Source: Chloroflexus sp. MS-G (GTDB lineage Bacteria > Chloroflexota > Chloroflexia > Chloroflexales > Chloroflexaceae). From it: a stretch of DNA of 38,678 nt. Made by a program: the position numbers and the translations under genes. Under the pieces are notes generated by a model that was not told the DNA's origin, ran no database searches, and saw only the letters and a list, made by a program, of their open reading frames with translations. Shown here in pieces: positions 1 to 14,978 of this stretch. Each line of letters begins with the position of its first letter. Position 1 is the stretch's first letter. The stretch is from positions 1-38,678 of the forward strand of contig NZ_JPIM01000038.1 of assembly GCF_000735195.1 (NCBI RefSeq), given 5' to 3'.

Positions 1-3132
<3,132 letters not shown>

Positions 3133-3145
3133 AGGCGTTGAGAAA

Positions 3146-6022
3146 TCATCCTGGCCGTCGTGGCATCGGCTGCAAGATCAGAATCCCCAGTAGATCGGGT
3201 GGAAAAATTGGTGTGACCTGTAATCCCTGGACATATTCCTGAATGGCCTGGCGCAGATCGCGGTACGAACGCCTGAGATCATCGGCCCGTTGTCGGGTTT
3301 GGTGGTGCAACGCTGCCCACAGGGGATGGTCTTGATGCGCCTCACCGAATTCGGCTAGTACCATCTCGGCCAGCTCGCGTTTTTCGTCAGCCGATAGATT
3401 CGCGTCGGGTTGGGCTGTCGTCAGCAGGTGACGAGCTTCAGCCTCAGTGAGCCAGCGGCGTTCGTTGCCAGCCTCAAACACAAATCCACTGATCAGTGCC
3501 TCTTCGGCGAGGAGTGGATGCTGACGCGCCGGCAGATTGACCAGATAGCGTGCCCGCAACAAGATCAAGACCGTCAGCCGGGCCACAGTGTTGGTGCGAA
3601 TGACACCGAGGCGGGCAACCGGCGCCGGTGCACTGCTGATGCGACCGGTGCGAACGAGAGCGACTTCAAACAGATAGCTGCTCAACGTGCTGACCAACCG
3701 ATGATTGCGCCCCACGTACTCGGCACCGGCTGGCGTCGGGGAAACAAAACTGATCGGCCAGGGCTGTGGTCGGTCTGCGATTACGCTTCGGATAACGTCT
3801 GGGGTGGTGGATGCGGCTTCGACGAGCAGCACATCGGCCTGGCGCGGATGTTGACGGATCGCGATACCGAGACGTTTAGCAGCCGTGAGGACAAACGAAC
3901 ACACCTCTGCCGGATCGCCGAGCACGCGGTCGGTTGTTTCCAGAATAGGTTGCACATCGGCCAGCTTGAGCGCATGTTGGGCAAAGCGCGTCCGGGTTAT
4001 ACGTTCCCGCGCAACCGCTTCTTCCCAACGCCGATGCAGCTCTTGCGTGGCCGGCGCCTCTAGCTCTAGCGTCAATTGCTGAGCGTGGGTTCCCCGGCGC
4101 AAGAAAAGCGCCTGCGTGAGGGCTTCAACCACACTTTCGGAAGGCACCGGCACATGGGTGCCGAGTGCGCGGCGAATTTCGCGGGCTTTGCGCAACAAGA
4201 CATCAATGACCACACCATCAACTTCGTTGTTAAGCCCATAGTAGCGGATGGTCACCACTTTGGGCGCGATCTGACCATAGCGATCAATGCGGCCTTCGCG
4301 TTGTTCGAGACGATTCGGATTCCAGGGCAGATCATAGTGAATGGCGGCATTGTAGCGTTCGTGAAGGTTGATCCCCTCGGAGATGCAATCGGTGGCAACC
4401 AGGACGCGCTTCTGATCGTTCGGCACATCGGCAATCACTCGCCGACGCTCCTCTTCACCCATCCGCCCAGTCACCAGCGTTATATGCACAGCGGGGAGCT
4501 GGGTGCGCAGCGCCTGAGCCACATACTCTGCGGTCGCCACATAGCGACACCAGATAATCGGCGCATAGCCATCGTTGAGCAGACGACGGGTAAGTGCGAT
4601 CACGCCGGTCAATTTGGCATCTTGCCCCTCGCGTGCGATCTGCTCGGCGCGTGCGGCAAACCGTCTCAAACGGCGTTGTTCAGGCTCAGCAAAGTGCGTT
4701 TCCGCCTGTTCGATCACCGCAGCGGGTGGCTCATCATCGGTCTCGGTCTCGTCGGCTTCAAACACCAACCCTTGCCAGAAGGTATCGTCAACTGCGGCAT
4801 CATCATCATCGTTCAGGCGAATTGATCGATTGCGCAAAGCAGCAACTGCCGCTGCCGGACTAGACATCACACAGCGTAACAGGGAAAGCGCTGCCCAGTA
4901 ACGCACCCGCCGCTGGGACTCGCGCAATGTCGTACCACTGCTGACCAGGCCGGCGCAGAAGGCATACACATCGTGAAAGAGTTCGTGATAGGCAGGCGTG
5001 AGTTGATACTGCTCATCGAGCAACTCACGTTGAGGAAAACAGGGCAGGCCATCGGCCCAGCCGTGTTCGATGTCGGCGCGGGTACGCTGAACAAAATGCC
5101 GGGCCAGACGGAGCCGCTGTTTTTCGTTCAGATTGCTCACATCCCAATCGGCAAATTCCGGATCGAGCAATCCAATCAGTGAACGGAACGTCGCCGGTGC
5201 GCCACTATGCGGCGTTGCCGTCAGCAGAATCAGATGACGGTTACGTTCAGCAGCAATCTCGCGCACCAACTCATAGCGCAACTGCCGTCCCGTTTCGGCG
5301 GCCGGTACCGCACTATGGGCTTCATCAACAATCACCAGGTCAGGACAAAATTGCAGGAAACGGTAACGATTCCGATCCAGCTTGAGCCAATCGATGCTAA
5401 TCACCTGCACCGGGAAATGCTGGTAGATGTCGCGCCCGCGCGGTGTTTGCCGTTCGAGCTGCGTAATTGTTCCGGGGCGTAGCACAACTGCATCGAGCTG
5501 AAACTTCTGCTGCAATTCGTGTTGCCACTGCTCGCAGAGGTACGGCGGACAGAGCACGGCCAGCCGGCGAATCTCACCCCGATCCCACAGTTCACGGGCA
5601 ATCAGCAGGGCTTCAATCGTCTTCCCCACGCCAACATCATCGGCGATCAGCAGTCGTACCGGTTGCAGGCGTAGCGCCATCAGCAGTGGCACAAACTGAT
5701 ACAATCGAGGCCGGATCGAGATCCGCCCCGGCGAACGCAACGGCGTGGCGCCATCGCGCAGCGCCATGCGGGCCGCTTGCCAGAGCAACATCGTCGCCTG
5801 CGCGTCCTGGATGTCGTCTAAGGTGGGCAGTGGGAAATGCGCATCACTCACCGCCTCGGTCGGCAGGTCGTACCTCAGGACCTCACTCAACTGCCGCGAG
5901 ATCGCCACCACCTCATCACTTCGTCCGGTCAACGGGCGCAGCAACAGGCGATCGTCGTCAGTACTCGGCAAGAGCACCCAATCGCGTTCCCGACAGCGTA
6001 CAATCGAACCAGGTGTGGGCAT
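3146..6022 (-). CDS. SNF2-family DEAH helicase (DISARM DrmD-like)
   Basis: A 958-residue superfamily 2 ATPase. Walker A is DDVGVGKT (K at about 134) and Walker B is DEAH (about 233-236). Motif III is LLTATPHSG, and motifs V/VI are ATDCISEGINLHERYN and REGRIDRYGQ. This is the RapA/SNF2-like architecture of DrmD. An in-frame TTG at 6046 would extend it by 8 residues into the previous gene, but the ATG at 6022 follows a strong GAGGAGAGG ribosome binding site, so I place the start there. It lies upstream of the large methyltransferase with a 13-base gap and overlaps nothing. In class 1 DISARM, DrmD acts with DrmMI, DrmA, DrmB and DrmC to restrict phage DNA; only the first two could be present here. 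The ene-reductase upstream ends 17 bases before this start, which may place it on the same transcript. Confidence 0.85.
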   Translation of the reverse strand: MPTPGSIVRCRERDWVLLPSTDDDRLLLRPLTGRSDEVVAISRQLSEVLRYDLPTEAVSDAHFPLPTLDDIQDAQATMLLWQAARMALRDGATPLRSPGRISIRPRLYQFVPLLMALRLQPVRLLIADDVGVGKTIEALLIARELWDRGEIRRLAVLCPPYLCEQWQHELQQKFQLDAVVLRPGTITQLERQTPRGRDIYQHFPVQVISIDWLKLDRNRYRFLQFCPDLVIVDEAHSAVPAAETGRQLRYELVREIAAERNRHLILLTATPHSGAPATFRSLIGLLDPEFADWDVSNLNEKQRLRLARHFVQRTRADIEHGWADGLPCFPQRELLDEQYQLTPAYHELFHDVYAFCAGLVSSGTTLRESQRRVRYWAALSLLRCVMSSPAAAVAALRNRSIRLNDDDDAAVDDTFWQGLVFEADETETDDEPPAAVIEQAETHFAEPEQRRLRRFAARAEQIAREGQDAKLTGVIALTRRLLNDGYAPIIWCRYVATAEYVAQALRTQLPAVHITLVTGRMGEEERRRVIADVPNDQKRVLVATDCISEGINLHERYNAAIHYDLPWNPNRLEQREGRIDRYGQIAPKVVTIRYYGLNNEVDGVVIDVLLRKAREIRRALGTHVPVPSESVVEALTQALFLRRGTHAQQLTLELEAPATQELHRRWEEAVARERITRTRFAQHALKLADVQPILETTDRVLGDPAEVCSFVLTAAKRLGIAIRQHPRQADVLLVEAASTTPDVIRSVIADRPQPWPISFVSPTPAGAEYVGRNHRLVSTLSSYLFEVALVRTGRISSAPAPVARLGVIRTNTVARLTVLILLRARYLVNLPARQHPLLAEEALISGFVFEAGNERRWLTEAEARHLLTTAQPDANLSADEKRELAEMVLAEFGEAHQDHPLWAALHHQTRQRADDLRRSYRDLRQAIQEYVQGLQVTPIFPPDLLGILILQPMPRRPG

Positions 6023-6039
6023 AGACCTCTCCTCGAAAC

Positions 6040-7152
<1,113 letters not shown>

Positions 7153-7280
7153 TTATTCGGGCTGTACGGGCAAGTTGGGAGAAAAGAGGGGAGAAGAGGG
7201 AGCAATGAGGAGAAGAGAGCACGCAACACGGAGAGATGGGGCGCAACACGGGGAGAGACGGGCGGTGCGGGGGAAAGGTA

Positions 7281-7670
7281 TGCGTCAGTAGAGGCGGGTT
7301 TCCAACTTACGTCATCACTCGCCTCGCTTACTGACCGCCTGATAACATGAAAGGGGGCATGCGTCAGTAGGGGCGGGTTTCCAACCCGCTCGCGCTGGTG
7401 TGCTGATGCGCTAACCGATGGTCTATCACCACGCCCCGCACACTGCGGGCCGGAGGCCCGCGCACCCAGGGAAACCATTGGAGGGGCGGGTTCCAAACCC
7501 GCTCGTACTGACGTATTTCAGCGCCGGGCGCGGGTGCTACTTCAAGCAGCTAGAGGATGAAGCCTCAACCTCCTTCCTCGCCCCTGGTGGGAGAGGCAAG
7601 GGGGTCGGGGGGAAGGTGAGGGGGGCCAGGCGTCGGTAGATGCGGGTTCCAAATCCGCCCGCGCTAGCGT
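7281..7670. repeat. Four dispersed copies of a GCGGGTT/AACCCGC hairpin element
   Basis: Copies at about 7281-7310, 7360-7398, 7481-7513 and 7631-7670 share a GCGTCAGTAG-like left flank, a GGCGGGTTNCCAA core and a GCTCGCGCTGG-like right flank. The third copy is inverted relative to the others, with its CTGACG flank on the right, and the first is degenerate in its right arm. A fifth, cleaner hairpin of this type lies at 18791-18813. Confidence 0.7.
7445..7461 (-). repeat. Single inverted copy of the GCGGGCC hairpin found in the 27-unit array
   Basis: GCGGGCCGGAGGCCCGC followed by GCACCCAGG is the reverse complement of the core and flank of the units amplified at 29574-30711. It shows that the array element is dispersed in the genome. 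Confidence 0.8.
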
Positions 7671-7985
7671 AGCTCAGCAGCGTAGCCCATCTCTGAATCG
7701 TCTGGTCATCGAATGCAATCCGAAGCCGAGAACTCCGAAAAGCCCTACTGACCGTACACACAACATCGGTGGAGAAGCAAGCCGTACACCTTGCGCGGAT
7801 AGCACGAGTCTCTTCCCGTGTGATGAACCATTGCAGGTGAAAGCACAGGAAACGTTCTTGTGAACGGCAGGTATGTGGCCTGCAGAACGAAGCTGCCTGG
7901 CGCGGGGTTCAACGTATGTCAGAAAATAAGTATGTCACAATACCTCCGAATGCCGTCGTGTTTGACGCAAATAATGTCAATACGA

Positions 7986-8507
7986 TCAGGCTCCCAATCC
8001 CAATAATCGCAATCGATAACACAGATCTACGGCCAGGATCGGTGATGCTTCGACCCGATCTGCATCAGCAATTGCGCCGCGCAGGTAGTGCCTTCGATTG
8101 CTTGGCGTGCGCTCAACTGCCTCCAAAAGAACCTCCCTGCCGAGATGTCTCGCGCCTTCGACGATCGTCTGCTTAGATCGGGAATAACCTGGCTGTGGCG
8201 ACAAATGAAGGATATCTTCGTAAATCCTCTGCCCGAACCTGTTGGTGAATACGCGCTCCTGTTTCAGATGGAGCCGGAAACCAATAATCTCGCTGGCAAG
8301 GCGCTCGACGATCTGACTGTTGTAAAAGGCCGTCTTGTGGACTTTTGACTCTCGTCCGAGGATCAAGAGTATGGGGGCGCTTTCTGTGCAGACGCGGCGA
8401 ATCTCGGCTAATGCGAGAGCCATATCGATGCAATACTGAACTACCGTTAGAAACCGGTTCTGGCGGAACTTGCGGTTAGAGCCGATTTCAGAGCGAGCGA
8501 TGCAGCA
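7986..8507 (-). pseudogene. 5'-truncated DNA methyltransferase-like gene
   Basis: The frame reads SEIGSNRKFRQNRF, then VVQYCIDMALALAEIRRV, then ILGRESKVHKTAFYNSQIV, then FTNRFGQRIYEDILHL, and ends with a stop at 7986. From memory these segments resemble the C-terminal half of a family of site-specific DNA methyltransferases; I cannot search to confirm it. A TAG at 8508-8510 closes the frame upstream, and there is no ATG, GTG or TTG between it and the ATG at 8423, which lies in the middle of the conserved part. No catalytic NPPY/DPPY motif remains. I therefore read it as a remnant that lost its N-terminal half. The tail after EASPILA may also be altered. It lies just downstream of an intact adenine methyltransferase on the same strand. 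An overlapping plus-strand frame (7916-8176) has no recognisable content. Confidence 0.6.
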
Positions 8508-8603
8508 CTACTGTACGCTGTAGCGCCTGACAGCCGCGTTTTGGCGGGCAGGTCATACGCAACTTTCAGATCCGCTGAATGCGGGGCGGGGGCATGCATC
8601 TGA

Positions 8604-9704
8604 TCACTCGTCGTATAAACCCATGTCCATGCGAAATTGTTCGCGGAGATCGCCAAGGCTAATGAAATGACCGTTCACCTGGACAAACCAATGCTCCCAG
8701 CCGTTACAGGGCGCATTATTCATATAATAACTGCCTGCTTGATGAATACTACCCTCGAAGCCATCGCCTGTGCGAAGTCTTGCATCAGGTTTGATAAAGG
8801 CAACTTTGTTCGTGTCTTTCCTGAAAAATAATGTTTGACCAGGCTGTACATACCCGTGTTCAACGAGCGTGGAGAACTCAACTCTCGGTGCAGTCTTCGC
8901 TTTACTTCGCACGTCAAACACAACGGGGTTGAATACCTCAGGTTGAACGGCGTCTATGCGTTTTCTGGCAATTTCGATGTATTTCTTTTCTCTTTCTACA
9001 CCGATCCAGTTTCGATGCAGTCGTTTTGCTACGACTCCTGTTGTTCCACTGCCGAAAAATGGATCGAGGACGACATCGCCAGGATTACTGGAAGATAGGA
9101 TGACACGGTACAGTAGTACTTCAGGTTTCTGTGTCGAGTGGGCTTTCTCGCCATGATCATCTTTTACTCGTTCTGATCCTGTTGCCAGCGATAGAAGCCA
9201 CCAGTCGGAACGCATTTGTTTGTCATCATTCAGGCCCTTCATCGCCTGGTGATTGAAGGTGTATGTTGCACCCTTTCCAGTACTTGCCCAGATCAGGGTT
9301 TCATGGGCATTGGTAAAACGCACGCCGCGAAAATTGGGCATTGGATTTGTTTTTATCCAAATGACATCATTGAGAATCCAAAACCCTAAATCTTGCATAA
9401 TTGCTCCTACGCGAAAGATATTGTGGTAGGTACCAATAACCCAGATGGTGCCGGTTGGTTTCAGAACTCGTTTGCAAGCAGTGAGCCATCGTCTGGTAAA
9501 TTCATCATACGCTTGTAGCGACTCGAACTTGTCCCACTGGTCGTCTACTGCGTCCACTTTTGTCATATTTGGGCGATGCAATTCGTTTTGTAACTGTAAA
9601 TTATAAGGTGGATCGGCAAAGATCAAGTCAATAGACTTCTCTGGGAACGTGGAAAGCGTTTCGATGCAGTCGCCTTCGATGATTTGATTCAAGGGTAGTG
9701 TCAT
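8604..9704 (-). CDS. CcrM/HinfI-like beta-class N6-adenine DNA methyltransferase
   Basis: A 366-residue enzyme that probably methylates adenine in a short palindrome; the closest known relatives (CcrM, M.HinfI) modify GANTC. The catalytic motif DPPYN (31-35) precedes the SAM motif DPFFGSGTT (214-222), which is the beta-class order. HSTQKPEVLLYR lies just before the SAM motif, as in CcrM. The C-terminal part from about 270 resembles the RAMA-type DNA recognition domain of this family (GYVQPGQTLFF at its start; the window GWEHWFVQ near its end). The ATG at 9704 has GGAAG about 8 bases upstream. No endonuclease is adjacent, so it is either an orphan regulatory methylase or the survivor of a restriction system. 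A GAGTC site, which fits GANTC, lies 29 bases upstream of the start. Target specificity is inferred from the family only. Confidence 0.9.
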   Translation of the reverse strand: MTLPLNQIIEGDCIETLSTFPEKSIDLIFADPPYNLQLQNELHRPNMTKVDAVDDQWDKFESLQAYDEFTRRWLTACKRVLKPTGTIWVIGTYHNIFRVGAIMQDLGFWILNDVIWIKTNPMPNFRGVRFTNAHETLIWASTGKGATYTFNHQAMKGLNDDKQMRSDWWLLSLATGSERVKDDHGEKAHSTQKPEVLLYRVILSSSNPGDVVLDPFFGSGTTGVVAKRLHRNWIGVEREKKYIEIARKRIDAVQPEVFNPVVFDVRSKAKTAPRVEFSTLVEHGYVQPGQTLFFRKDTNKVAFIKPDARLRTGDGFEGSIHQAGSYYMNNAPCNGWEHWFVQVNGHFISLGDLREQFRMDMGLYDE

Positions 9705-10006
9705 GGTTGATCACTTCCAAACCTGCGTTATTGAGTCATGGTGTTATGCACAGCTTGATGATCAGGTCATCTCAGATTACCTGATCATTGGTTTGAACTT
9801 CTGCAATGGTGGATGAGGCTCTGCTTCTGCCGACGCCATATCTCTTGGAACGGCAATGCTGCGGTGCGCTTCCATCGTCGCATAGTCGCCGTGTCGCTGT
9901 TGTTCATAGCAGTGCCGTCACTTGCCTCAGAGTATACGCAAAACTGGCAGGCAAGCAAGCTGCAACCTGCGCCGCTTTGCCAGCGATTGATGAGCAACGT
10001 CATTGA
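9705..10006. other. Intergenic region between the MFS gene and the methyltransferase
   Basis: About 300 bases with no believable gene. The notable content is the inverted repeat at 9758-9788 and a GAGTC site at 9733-9737. Short open frames on both strands have no recognisable composition. Confidence 0.6.
9758..9788. promoter_or_regulatory. Perfect 10-bp inverted repeat upstream of the adenine methyltransferase
   Basis: ATGATCAGGT at 9758-9767 and ACCTGATCAT at 9779-9788 are exact reverse complements separated by 11 bases. The element lies 54-84 bases upstream of the methyltransferase start. It has no T-run, so it is less like a rho-independent terminator than like an operator or a leader structure. 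Confidence 0.4.
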
Positions 10007-11308
10007 TCATCGGTGATGTTCCGCCGACTGATGGTTGATTCCTGAGTGATGGGAACTCCTGCGCCCCACGACGATTGCCGCATTTACCAATACTGCTGCG
10101 GTGTAGCACAGTGCGGCAATTAGAAAAATAGTCGTGAAGCCAGCGGTCGCCTGTAATTCGGCGCTGAGGGTTGGGCCGGCGATGTAGCCTACCGATGCGG
10201 CAGCCCGGATCATACCGGTTACCGTCGCGTGATGGGCAGGGGGGGCCTGCGCCAGGGCTTCTGCTTCAAACAACGGTGTCGCCATATTCATCAACATTCC
10301 GCGCACGATAGCTATTAGAGCGGCCAGGGGTAAGGTCGGTGCAAAGGCGAGTGCGACTAGACACGGGATCGCCAGCGCCTGCGTGAGGACTACTGCCGGG
10401 AGTCTACCGAATCGGGCGGCCAGCCGTGGACCAAGCAATGTAGCCAGGCCGGTAGTCAGGCTGATCAAGGCCAGGAGCAGGCCGATGATGGTATCAGATG
10501 CGGCAAAGCGTTGGCGGAAGAAGAGACTGAGATAGGGGATGAAGAGCGCAGCGCCCAGCGAAATCAGCAGTGGGCCTGGTACAAAGACCAGGCCCTGACG
10601 GATTGCGCGCCAGAAGGCGTTGAACGATCTGTTCCCGGCAACGACAGTAGCCGTCGGCAAAGGCTGCACGCGCAACCCCACCAGCGGGAGAGCAGCCAGG
10701 ATCACGACGAGCGCACTTAGGAGCGCATTGAGCTGATAAGGGGGGATCGGTGTGCTGCCGCTGAAGAGCCAGCGCCATCCTGTTGTCAGTTGACCACCGA
10801 GCAGACTCGCGGCGCCGTTAGTGATCAATGTCAGTGCCGCACTGCGGGCAAAGAGGCGATCCGGCCCGGCGGCGCCACTCAGTTGCATCATTAACGGCGG
10901 GCCGGCCAGATTAAACAGCACACTGGCCGGCCCGCTCAGTGCCACACCGGCCAACAGGAGCCATGCGGTAAGCGGCGATAACCTGTCGGCGGCAGGTGCC
11001 AGGCTTAAGGTCAGCAGTGCCAGACTGTGCAAGAGACAACCGAGGATCAGCGCCGCTCGTGCGCCCAGGGAGCGTACTGCCTGCCATGCCGGTGGGCCGC
11101 TCAACCCGCCGGCCAGCACCGCTACGCTATTGAGCAGACCGATCAACGCCAGATCGCCGAATAACGGCACGTGCAGACGGTAACCGGCATAGCCGAGATC
11201 GGCGTAGGCGATGGTGGCAAATAGCCAGCCTACCGTCAAACCAACGGTGAGCATCGCCACCGTCAACAGGTAGCGCTGTGCTGTGTTCATACCGGCGCGA
11301 GCGATCAT
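10007..11308 (-). CDS. MFS transporter, 12 membrane segments
   Basis: A 433-residue, strongly hydrophobic protein with about 12 membrane helices, from YLLTVAMLTVGLTVGWLF near the N-terminus to FLIAALCYTAAVLVNAAIV near the C-terminus. The loop between helices 2 and 3 carries a degenerate MFS motif (SLGARA). The central loop ends in NRSFNAFWRAIRQG, and the second half repeats the pattern (GPRLAARFGRLP). The first ATG (11308) lies 6 bases after the stop of the beta-glucosidase gene, which implies translational coupling; a second ATG at 11290 is possible and no strong ribosome binding site separates them. Being in one operon with a GH1 glucosidase suggests export or uptake of a sugar or glycoside, but MFS substrate cannot be read from sequence and a drug exporter is equally possible. 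Confidence 0.85.
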   Translation of the reverse strand: MIARAGMNTAQRYLLTVAMLTVGLTVGWLFATIAYADLGYAGYRLHVPLFGDLALIGLLNSVAVLAGGLSGPPAWQAVRSLGARAALILGCLLHSLALLTLSLAPAADRLSPLTAWLLLAGVALSGPASVLFNLAGPPLMMQLSGAAGPDRLFARSAALTLITNGAASLLGGQLTTGWRWLFSGSTPIPPYQLNALLSALVVILAALPLVGLRVQPLPTATVVAGNRSFNAFWRAIRQGLVFVPGPLLISLGAALFIPYLSLFFRQRFAASDTIIGLLLALISLTTGLATLLGPRLAARFGRLPAVVLTQALAIPCLVALAFAPTLPLAALIAIVRGMLMNMATPLFEAEALAQAPPAHHATVTGMIRAAASVGYIAGPTLSAELQATAGFTTIFLIAALCYTAAVLVNAAIVVGRRSSHHSGINHQSAEHHR

Positions 11309-11314
11309 CGCTGG

Positions 11315-13078
<1,764 letters not shown>

Positions 13079-14905
13079 CTACCAGCGATCATTCCGTGGC
13101 CAGAGCGCCCACAGAATAGCCGCCGCGGCTGCCCACCAGGCTCGCTTCGCTTCGCGTTCCAGCCCGCGAGTGCGAAGCTGCACCCCGCCGAGGAACAGAC
13201 CAGTTGCCAGCATTCCACCCATCAGACGGTCAGTAGCCCGCTCGACTCGTTTCATGCTCCGTTCCAAGCGACTCAAATCGGAACGAGTTTGCAGTTCACC
13301 CCGATTTGCCGCCCGGTAGTAGGCATCCATCTGACGAGGTAAAGCCAAGAGAATCTGACCCAGTTCGGTGATCTCTTGTTGGAACTTCTCTAGCCAGTTG
13401 CCATTGCGCTGCTCTTGCGCCAACATCGCACGTGCGAAGGGACGTAACTCTTCAAACAGATTGATGTCAGGGTAGATTTCGGTTGCCAGACCGGCGACCA
13501 TACTCAACGCTCGCCCTAGATAGAGCAAGTCTTGCGGAATCTGGAATGGCAGGTCGTAGATCAAGTCTTTGGTTTCGGCCATAATGGCCTCAACATCGAG
13601 ATTCGTCAGCTCGCGCACGGTACGATTGAACGAATAACGCAGCATCGTCTCGATGGCACTCTTGATCGCACGACGGTCGGCGCCGGGCAAAATCATGTTG
13701 AGCTGTTCGAGTGCATTCAGAATCCTATCGGCATCATTCGTTGCCAACCCCAGGACGCCCTGCCGCATTACCTCCATCGTTTGTGGTGGTAACCGACCGA
13801 CCATGCCAAAATCAACGAAGATCAAGGTGAAGGGTGTACCGGATGGTACATCTGGCGGTGCAGTATCAATTGGCAATCCAGCCTCGATAGGGTGATATCC
13901 ATTATTACTGGCCGATACTGGCGGCGGTGTCGGTTTCCCCGGCGTCAGACCCGTCTCGACGCGCACAAAGAGATTCCCTGGATGCGGATCGGCGTGGAAG
14001 AAGCCATCAATGAAGAATTGCTTGAGATAGCAGTTGTTGAGGCGGGCAGCCAGTTCGAGGCGACTGACCCCCAACTGATCGAGGGTGTGCAGATCGGTGA
14101 TCTTCACACCACTGATCCGTTCCATGACCAGCACGCGGCGAGTGGTTAACTCGAAGATCGGTTCAGGAATGTAGATCCCCGGATGGTTCGCGAAGTTCTG
14201 CCGAAAAGTAGCCGCCGAACGGGCTTCCTGCACATAATCCAGTTCCTGCACCAGGACACGGGCGAACTCAGCTAAGAGGGCCTCTAAATCAGCGCGTCGG
14301 CGGATGGGCGGATAATTCTTGATCAGCCGCACCACCCACGTCACCGCACTGAGATCAACTTCGATAATTTTATCGATCCAGGGGCGTTGCACTTTAACCG
14401 CGACTTCACGGCCATCGTGCAACACAGCGTAGTGCACCTGGCCGAGCGACGCTGCCGCAACGCATTCGGTCTCGAAGCTGCGAAAGATTTCGCTGGGTGG
14501 GGCGCCGAGTTCTTCAAGAATGACCTCCAGCACATGCCCAGCAGGTGCTGGAGGAACTTCATCCTGGAGACCGGTTAATTCACGGCGTACCACTTCAGGA
14601 ATGATGTCGGCACGCGAGGAAAGGAACTGACCGAGCTTAATCTGCATCCCGCCCAATTCAACAGCCATCATACGAAACCGACGGGCGATGTTTACCCAAC
14701 GTCGGATCATGGTGCGCTGGACATACCAGCGAAAGATGGCGAAGCGGGCGAGAAAAATATCCCAGATGTAAATATGGATGACGACGCCGAGAAAAAATGA
14801 TGAAACGCGCAAGAAACGCTCACGCGGACGGAAGCGGGGCGGTTCGGTCGGCTTGGGAACAGTGGTTGTGGTGTCAGTTGCCTGAATTGAGATTGGTTCA
14901 CGCAT
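13079..14905 (-). CDS. ABC1/AarF/UbiB-family atypical kinase
   Basis: A 608-residue protein-kinase-like protein of the family linked to quinone synthesis and membrane lipid homeostasis. It shows the family KxGQ segment (IKLGQFLSSRADIIPE, K90), the Ala-rich nucleotide loop AAASLGQVH (150-158) and the lysine in VAVKVQRP (K171). It also has LDYVQEARSA, the catalytic loop DGFFHADPHPGN (300-311) and the metal motif VDFGMVG (364-370). Between the catalytic loop and DFG there is an unusual Pro/Thr/Ser-rich insert of about 45 residues (about 316-358). The N-terminus carries one hydrophobic stretch (about 33-57) and the C-terminus two (GMLATGLFLGGVQL and AWWAAAAAILWAL), so it is likely membrane-attached. 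The gene is monocistronic, with a TATAAT 30 bases upstream of the ATG. Confidence 0.93.
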   Translation of the reverse strand: MREPISIQATDTTTTVPKPTEPPRFRPRERFLRVSSFFLGVVIHIYIWDIFLARFAIFRWYVQRTMIRRWVNIARRFRMMAVELGGMQIKLGQFLSSRADIIPEVVRRELTGLQDEVPPAPAGHVLEVILEELGAPPSEIFRSFETECVAAASLGQVHYAVLHDGREVAVKVQRPWIDKIIEVDLSAVTWVVRLIKNYPPIRRRADLEALLAEFARVLVQELDYVQEARSAATFRQNFANHPGIYIPEPIFELTTRRVLVMERISGVKITDLHTLDQLGVSRLELAARLNNCYLKQFFIDGFFHADPHPGNLFVRVETGLTPGKPTPPPVSASNNGYHPIEAGLPIDTAPPDVPSGTPFTLIFVDFGMVGRLPPQTMEVMRQGVLGLATNDADRILNALEQLNMILPGADRRAIKSAIETMLRYSFNRTVRELTNLDVEAIMAETKDLIYDLPFQIPQDLLYLGRALSMVAGLATEIYPDINLFEELRPFARAMLAQEQRNGNWLEKFQQEITELGQILLALPRQMDAYYRAANRGELQTRSDLSRLERSMKRVERATDRLMGGMLATGLFLGGVQLRTRGLEREAKRAWWAAAAAILWALWPRNDRW

Positions 14906-14933
14906 AATGTCCTACCAGTATTCTTTCGTTTAA

Positions 14934-14939
14934 ATTATA
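14934..14939 (-). promoter_or_regulatory. -10 element of the ABC1 kinase gene
   Basis: TATAAT on the minus strand (in GGTATAATTT), 29 bases before the ATG at 14905. The matching -35 region (TGAGAT at 17-base spacing) is a weak match. Confidence 0.5.
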
Positions 14940-14978
14940 CCAGAGGTGAAACTCAATCTCACGACCGATCCATAGAGA

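Noticed and set aside
3410..4825. Long plus-strand frames (217 and 249 codons) inside the helicase gene
   Set aside because: They lie opposite a gene with clear helicase motifs; their translations have no recognisable features.
7916..8176. 86-codon plus-strand frame with some normal-looking residues
   Set aside because: It lies partly opposite the methyltransferase relic and has no recognisable domain, so I could not support it as a gene.
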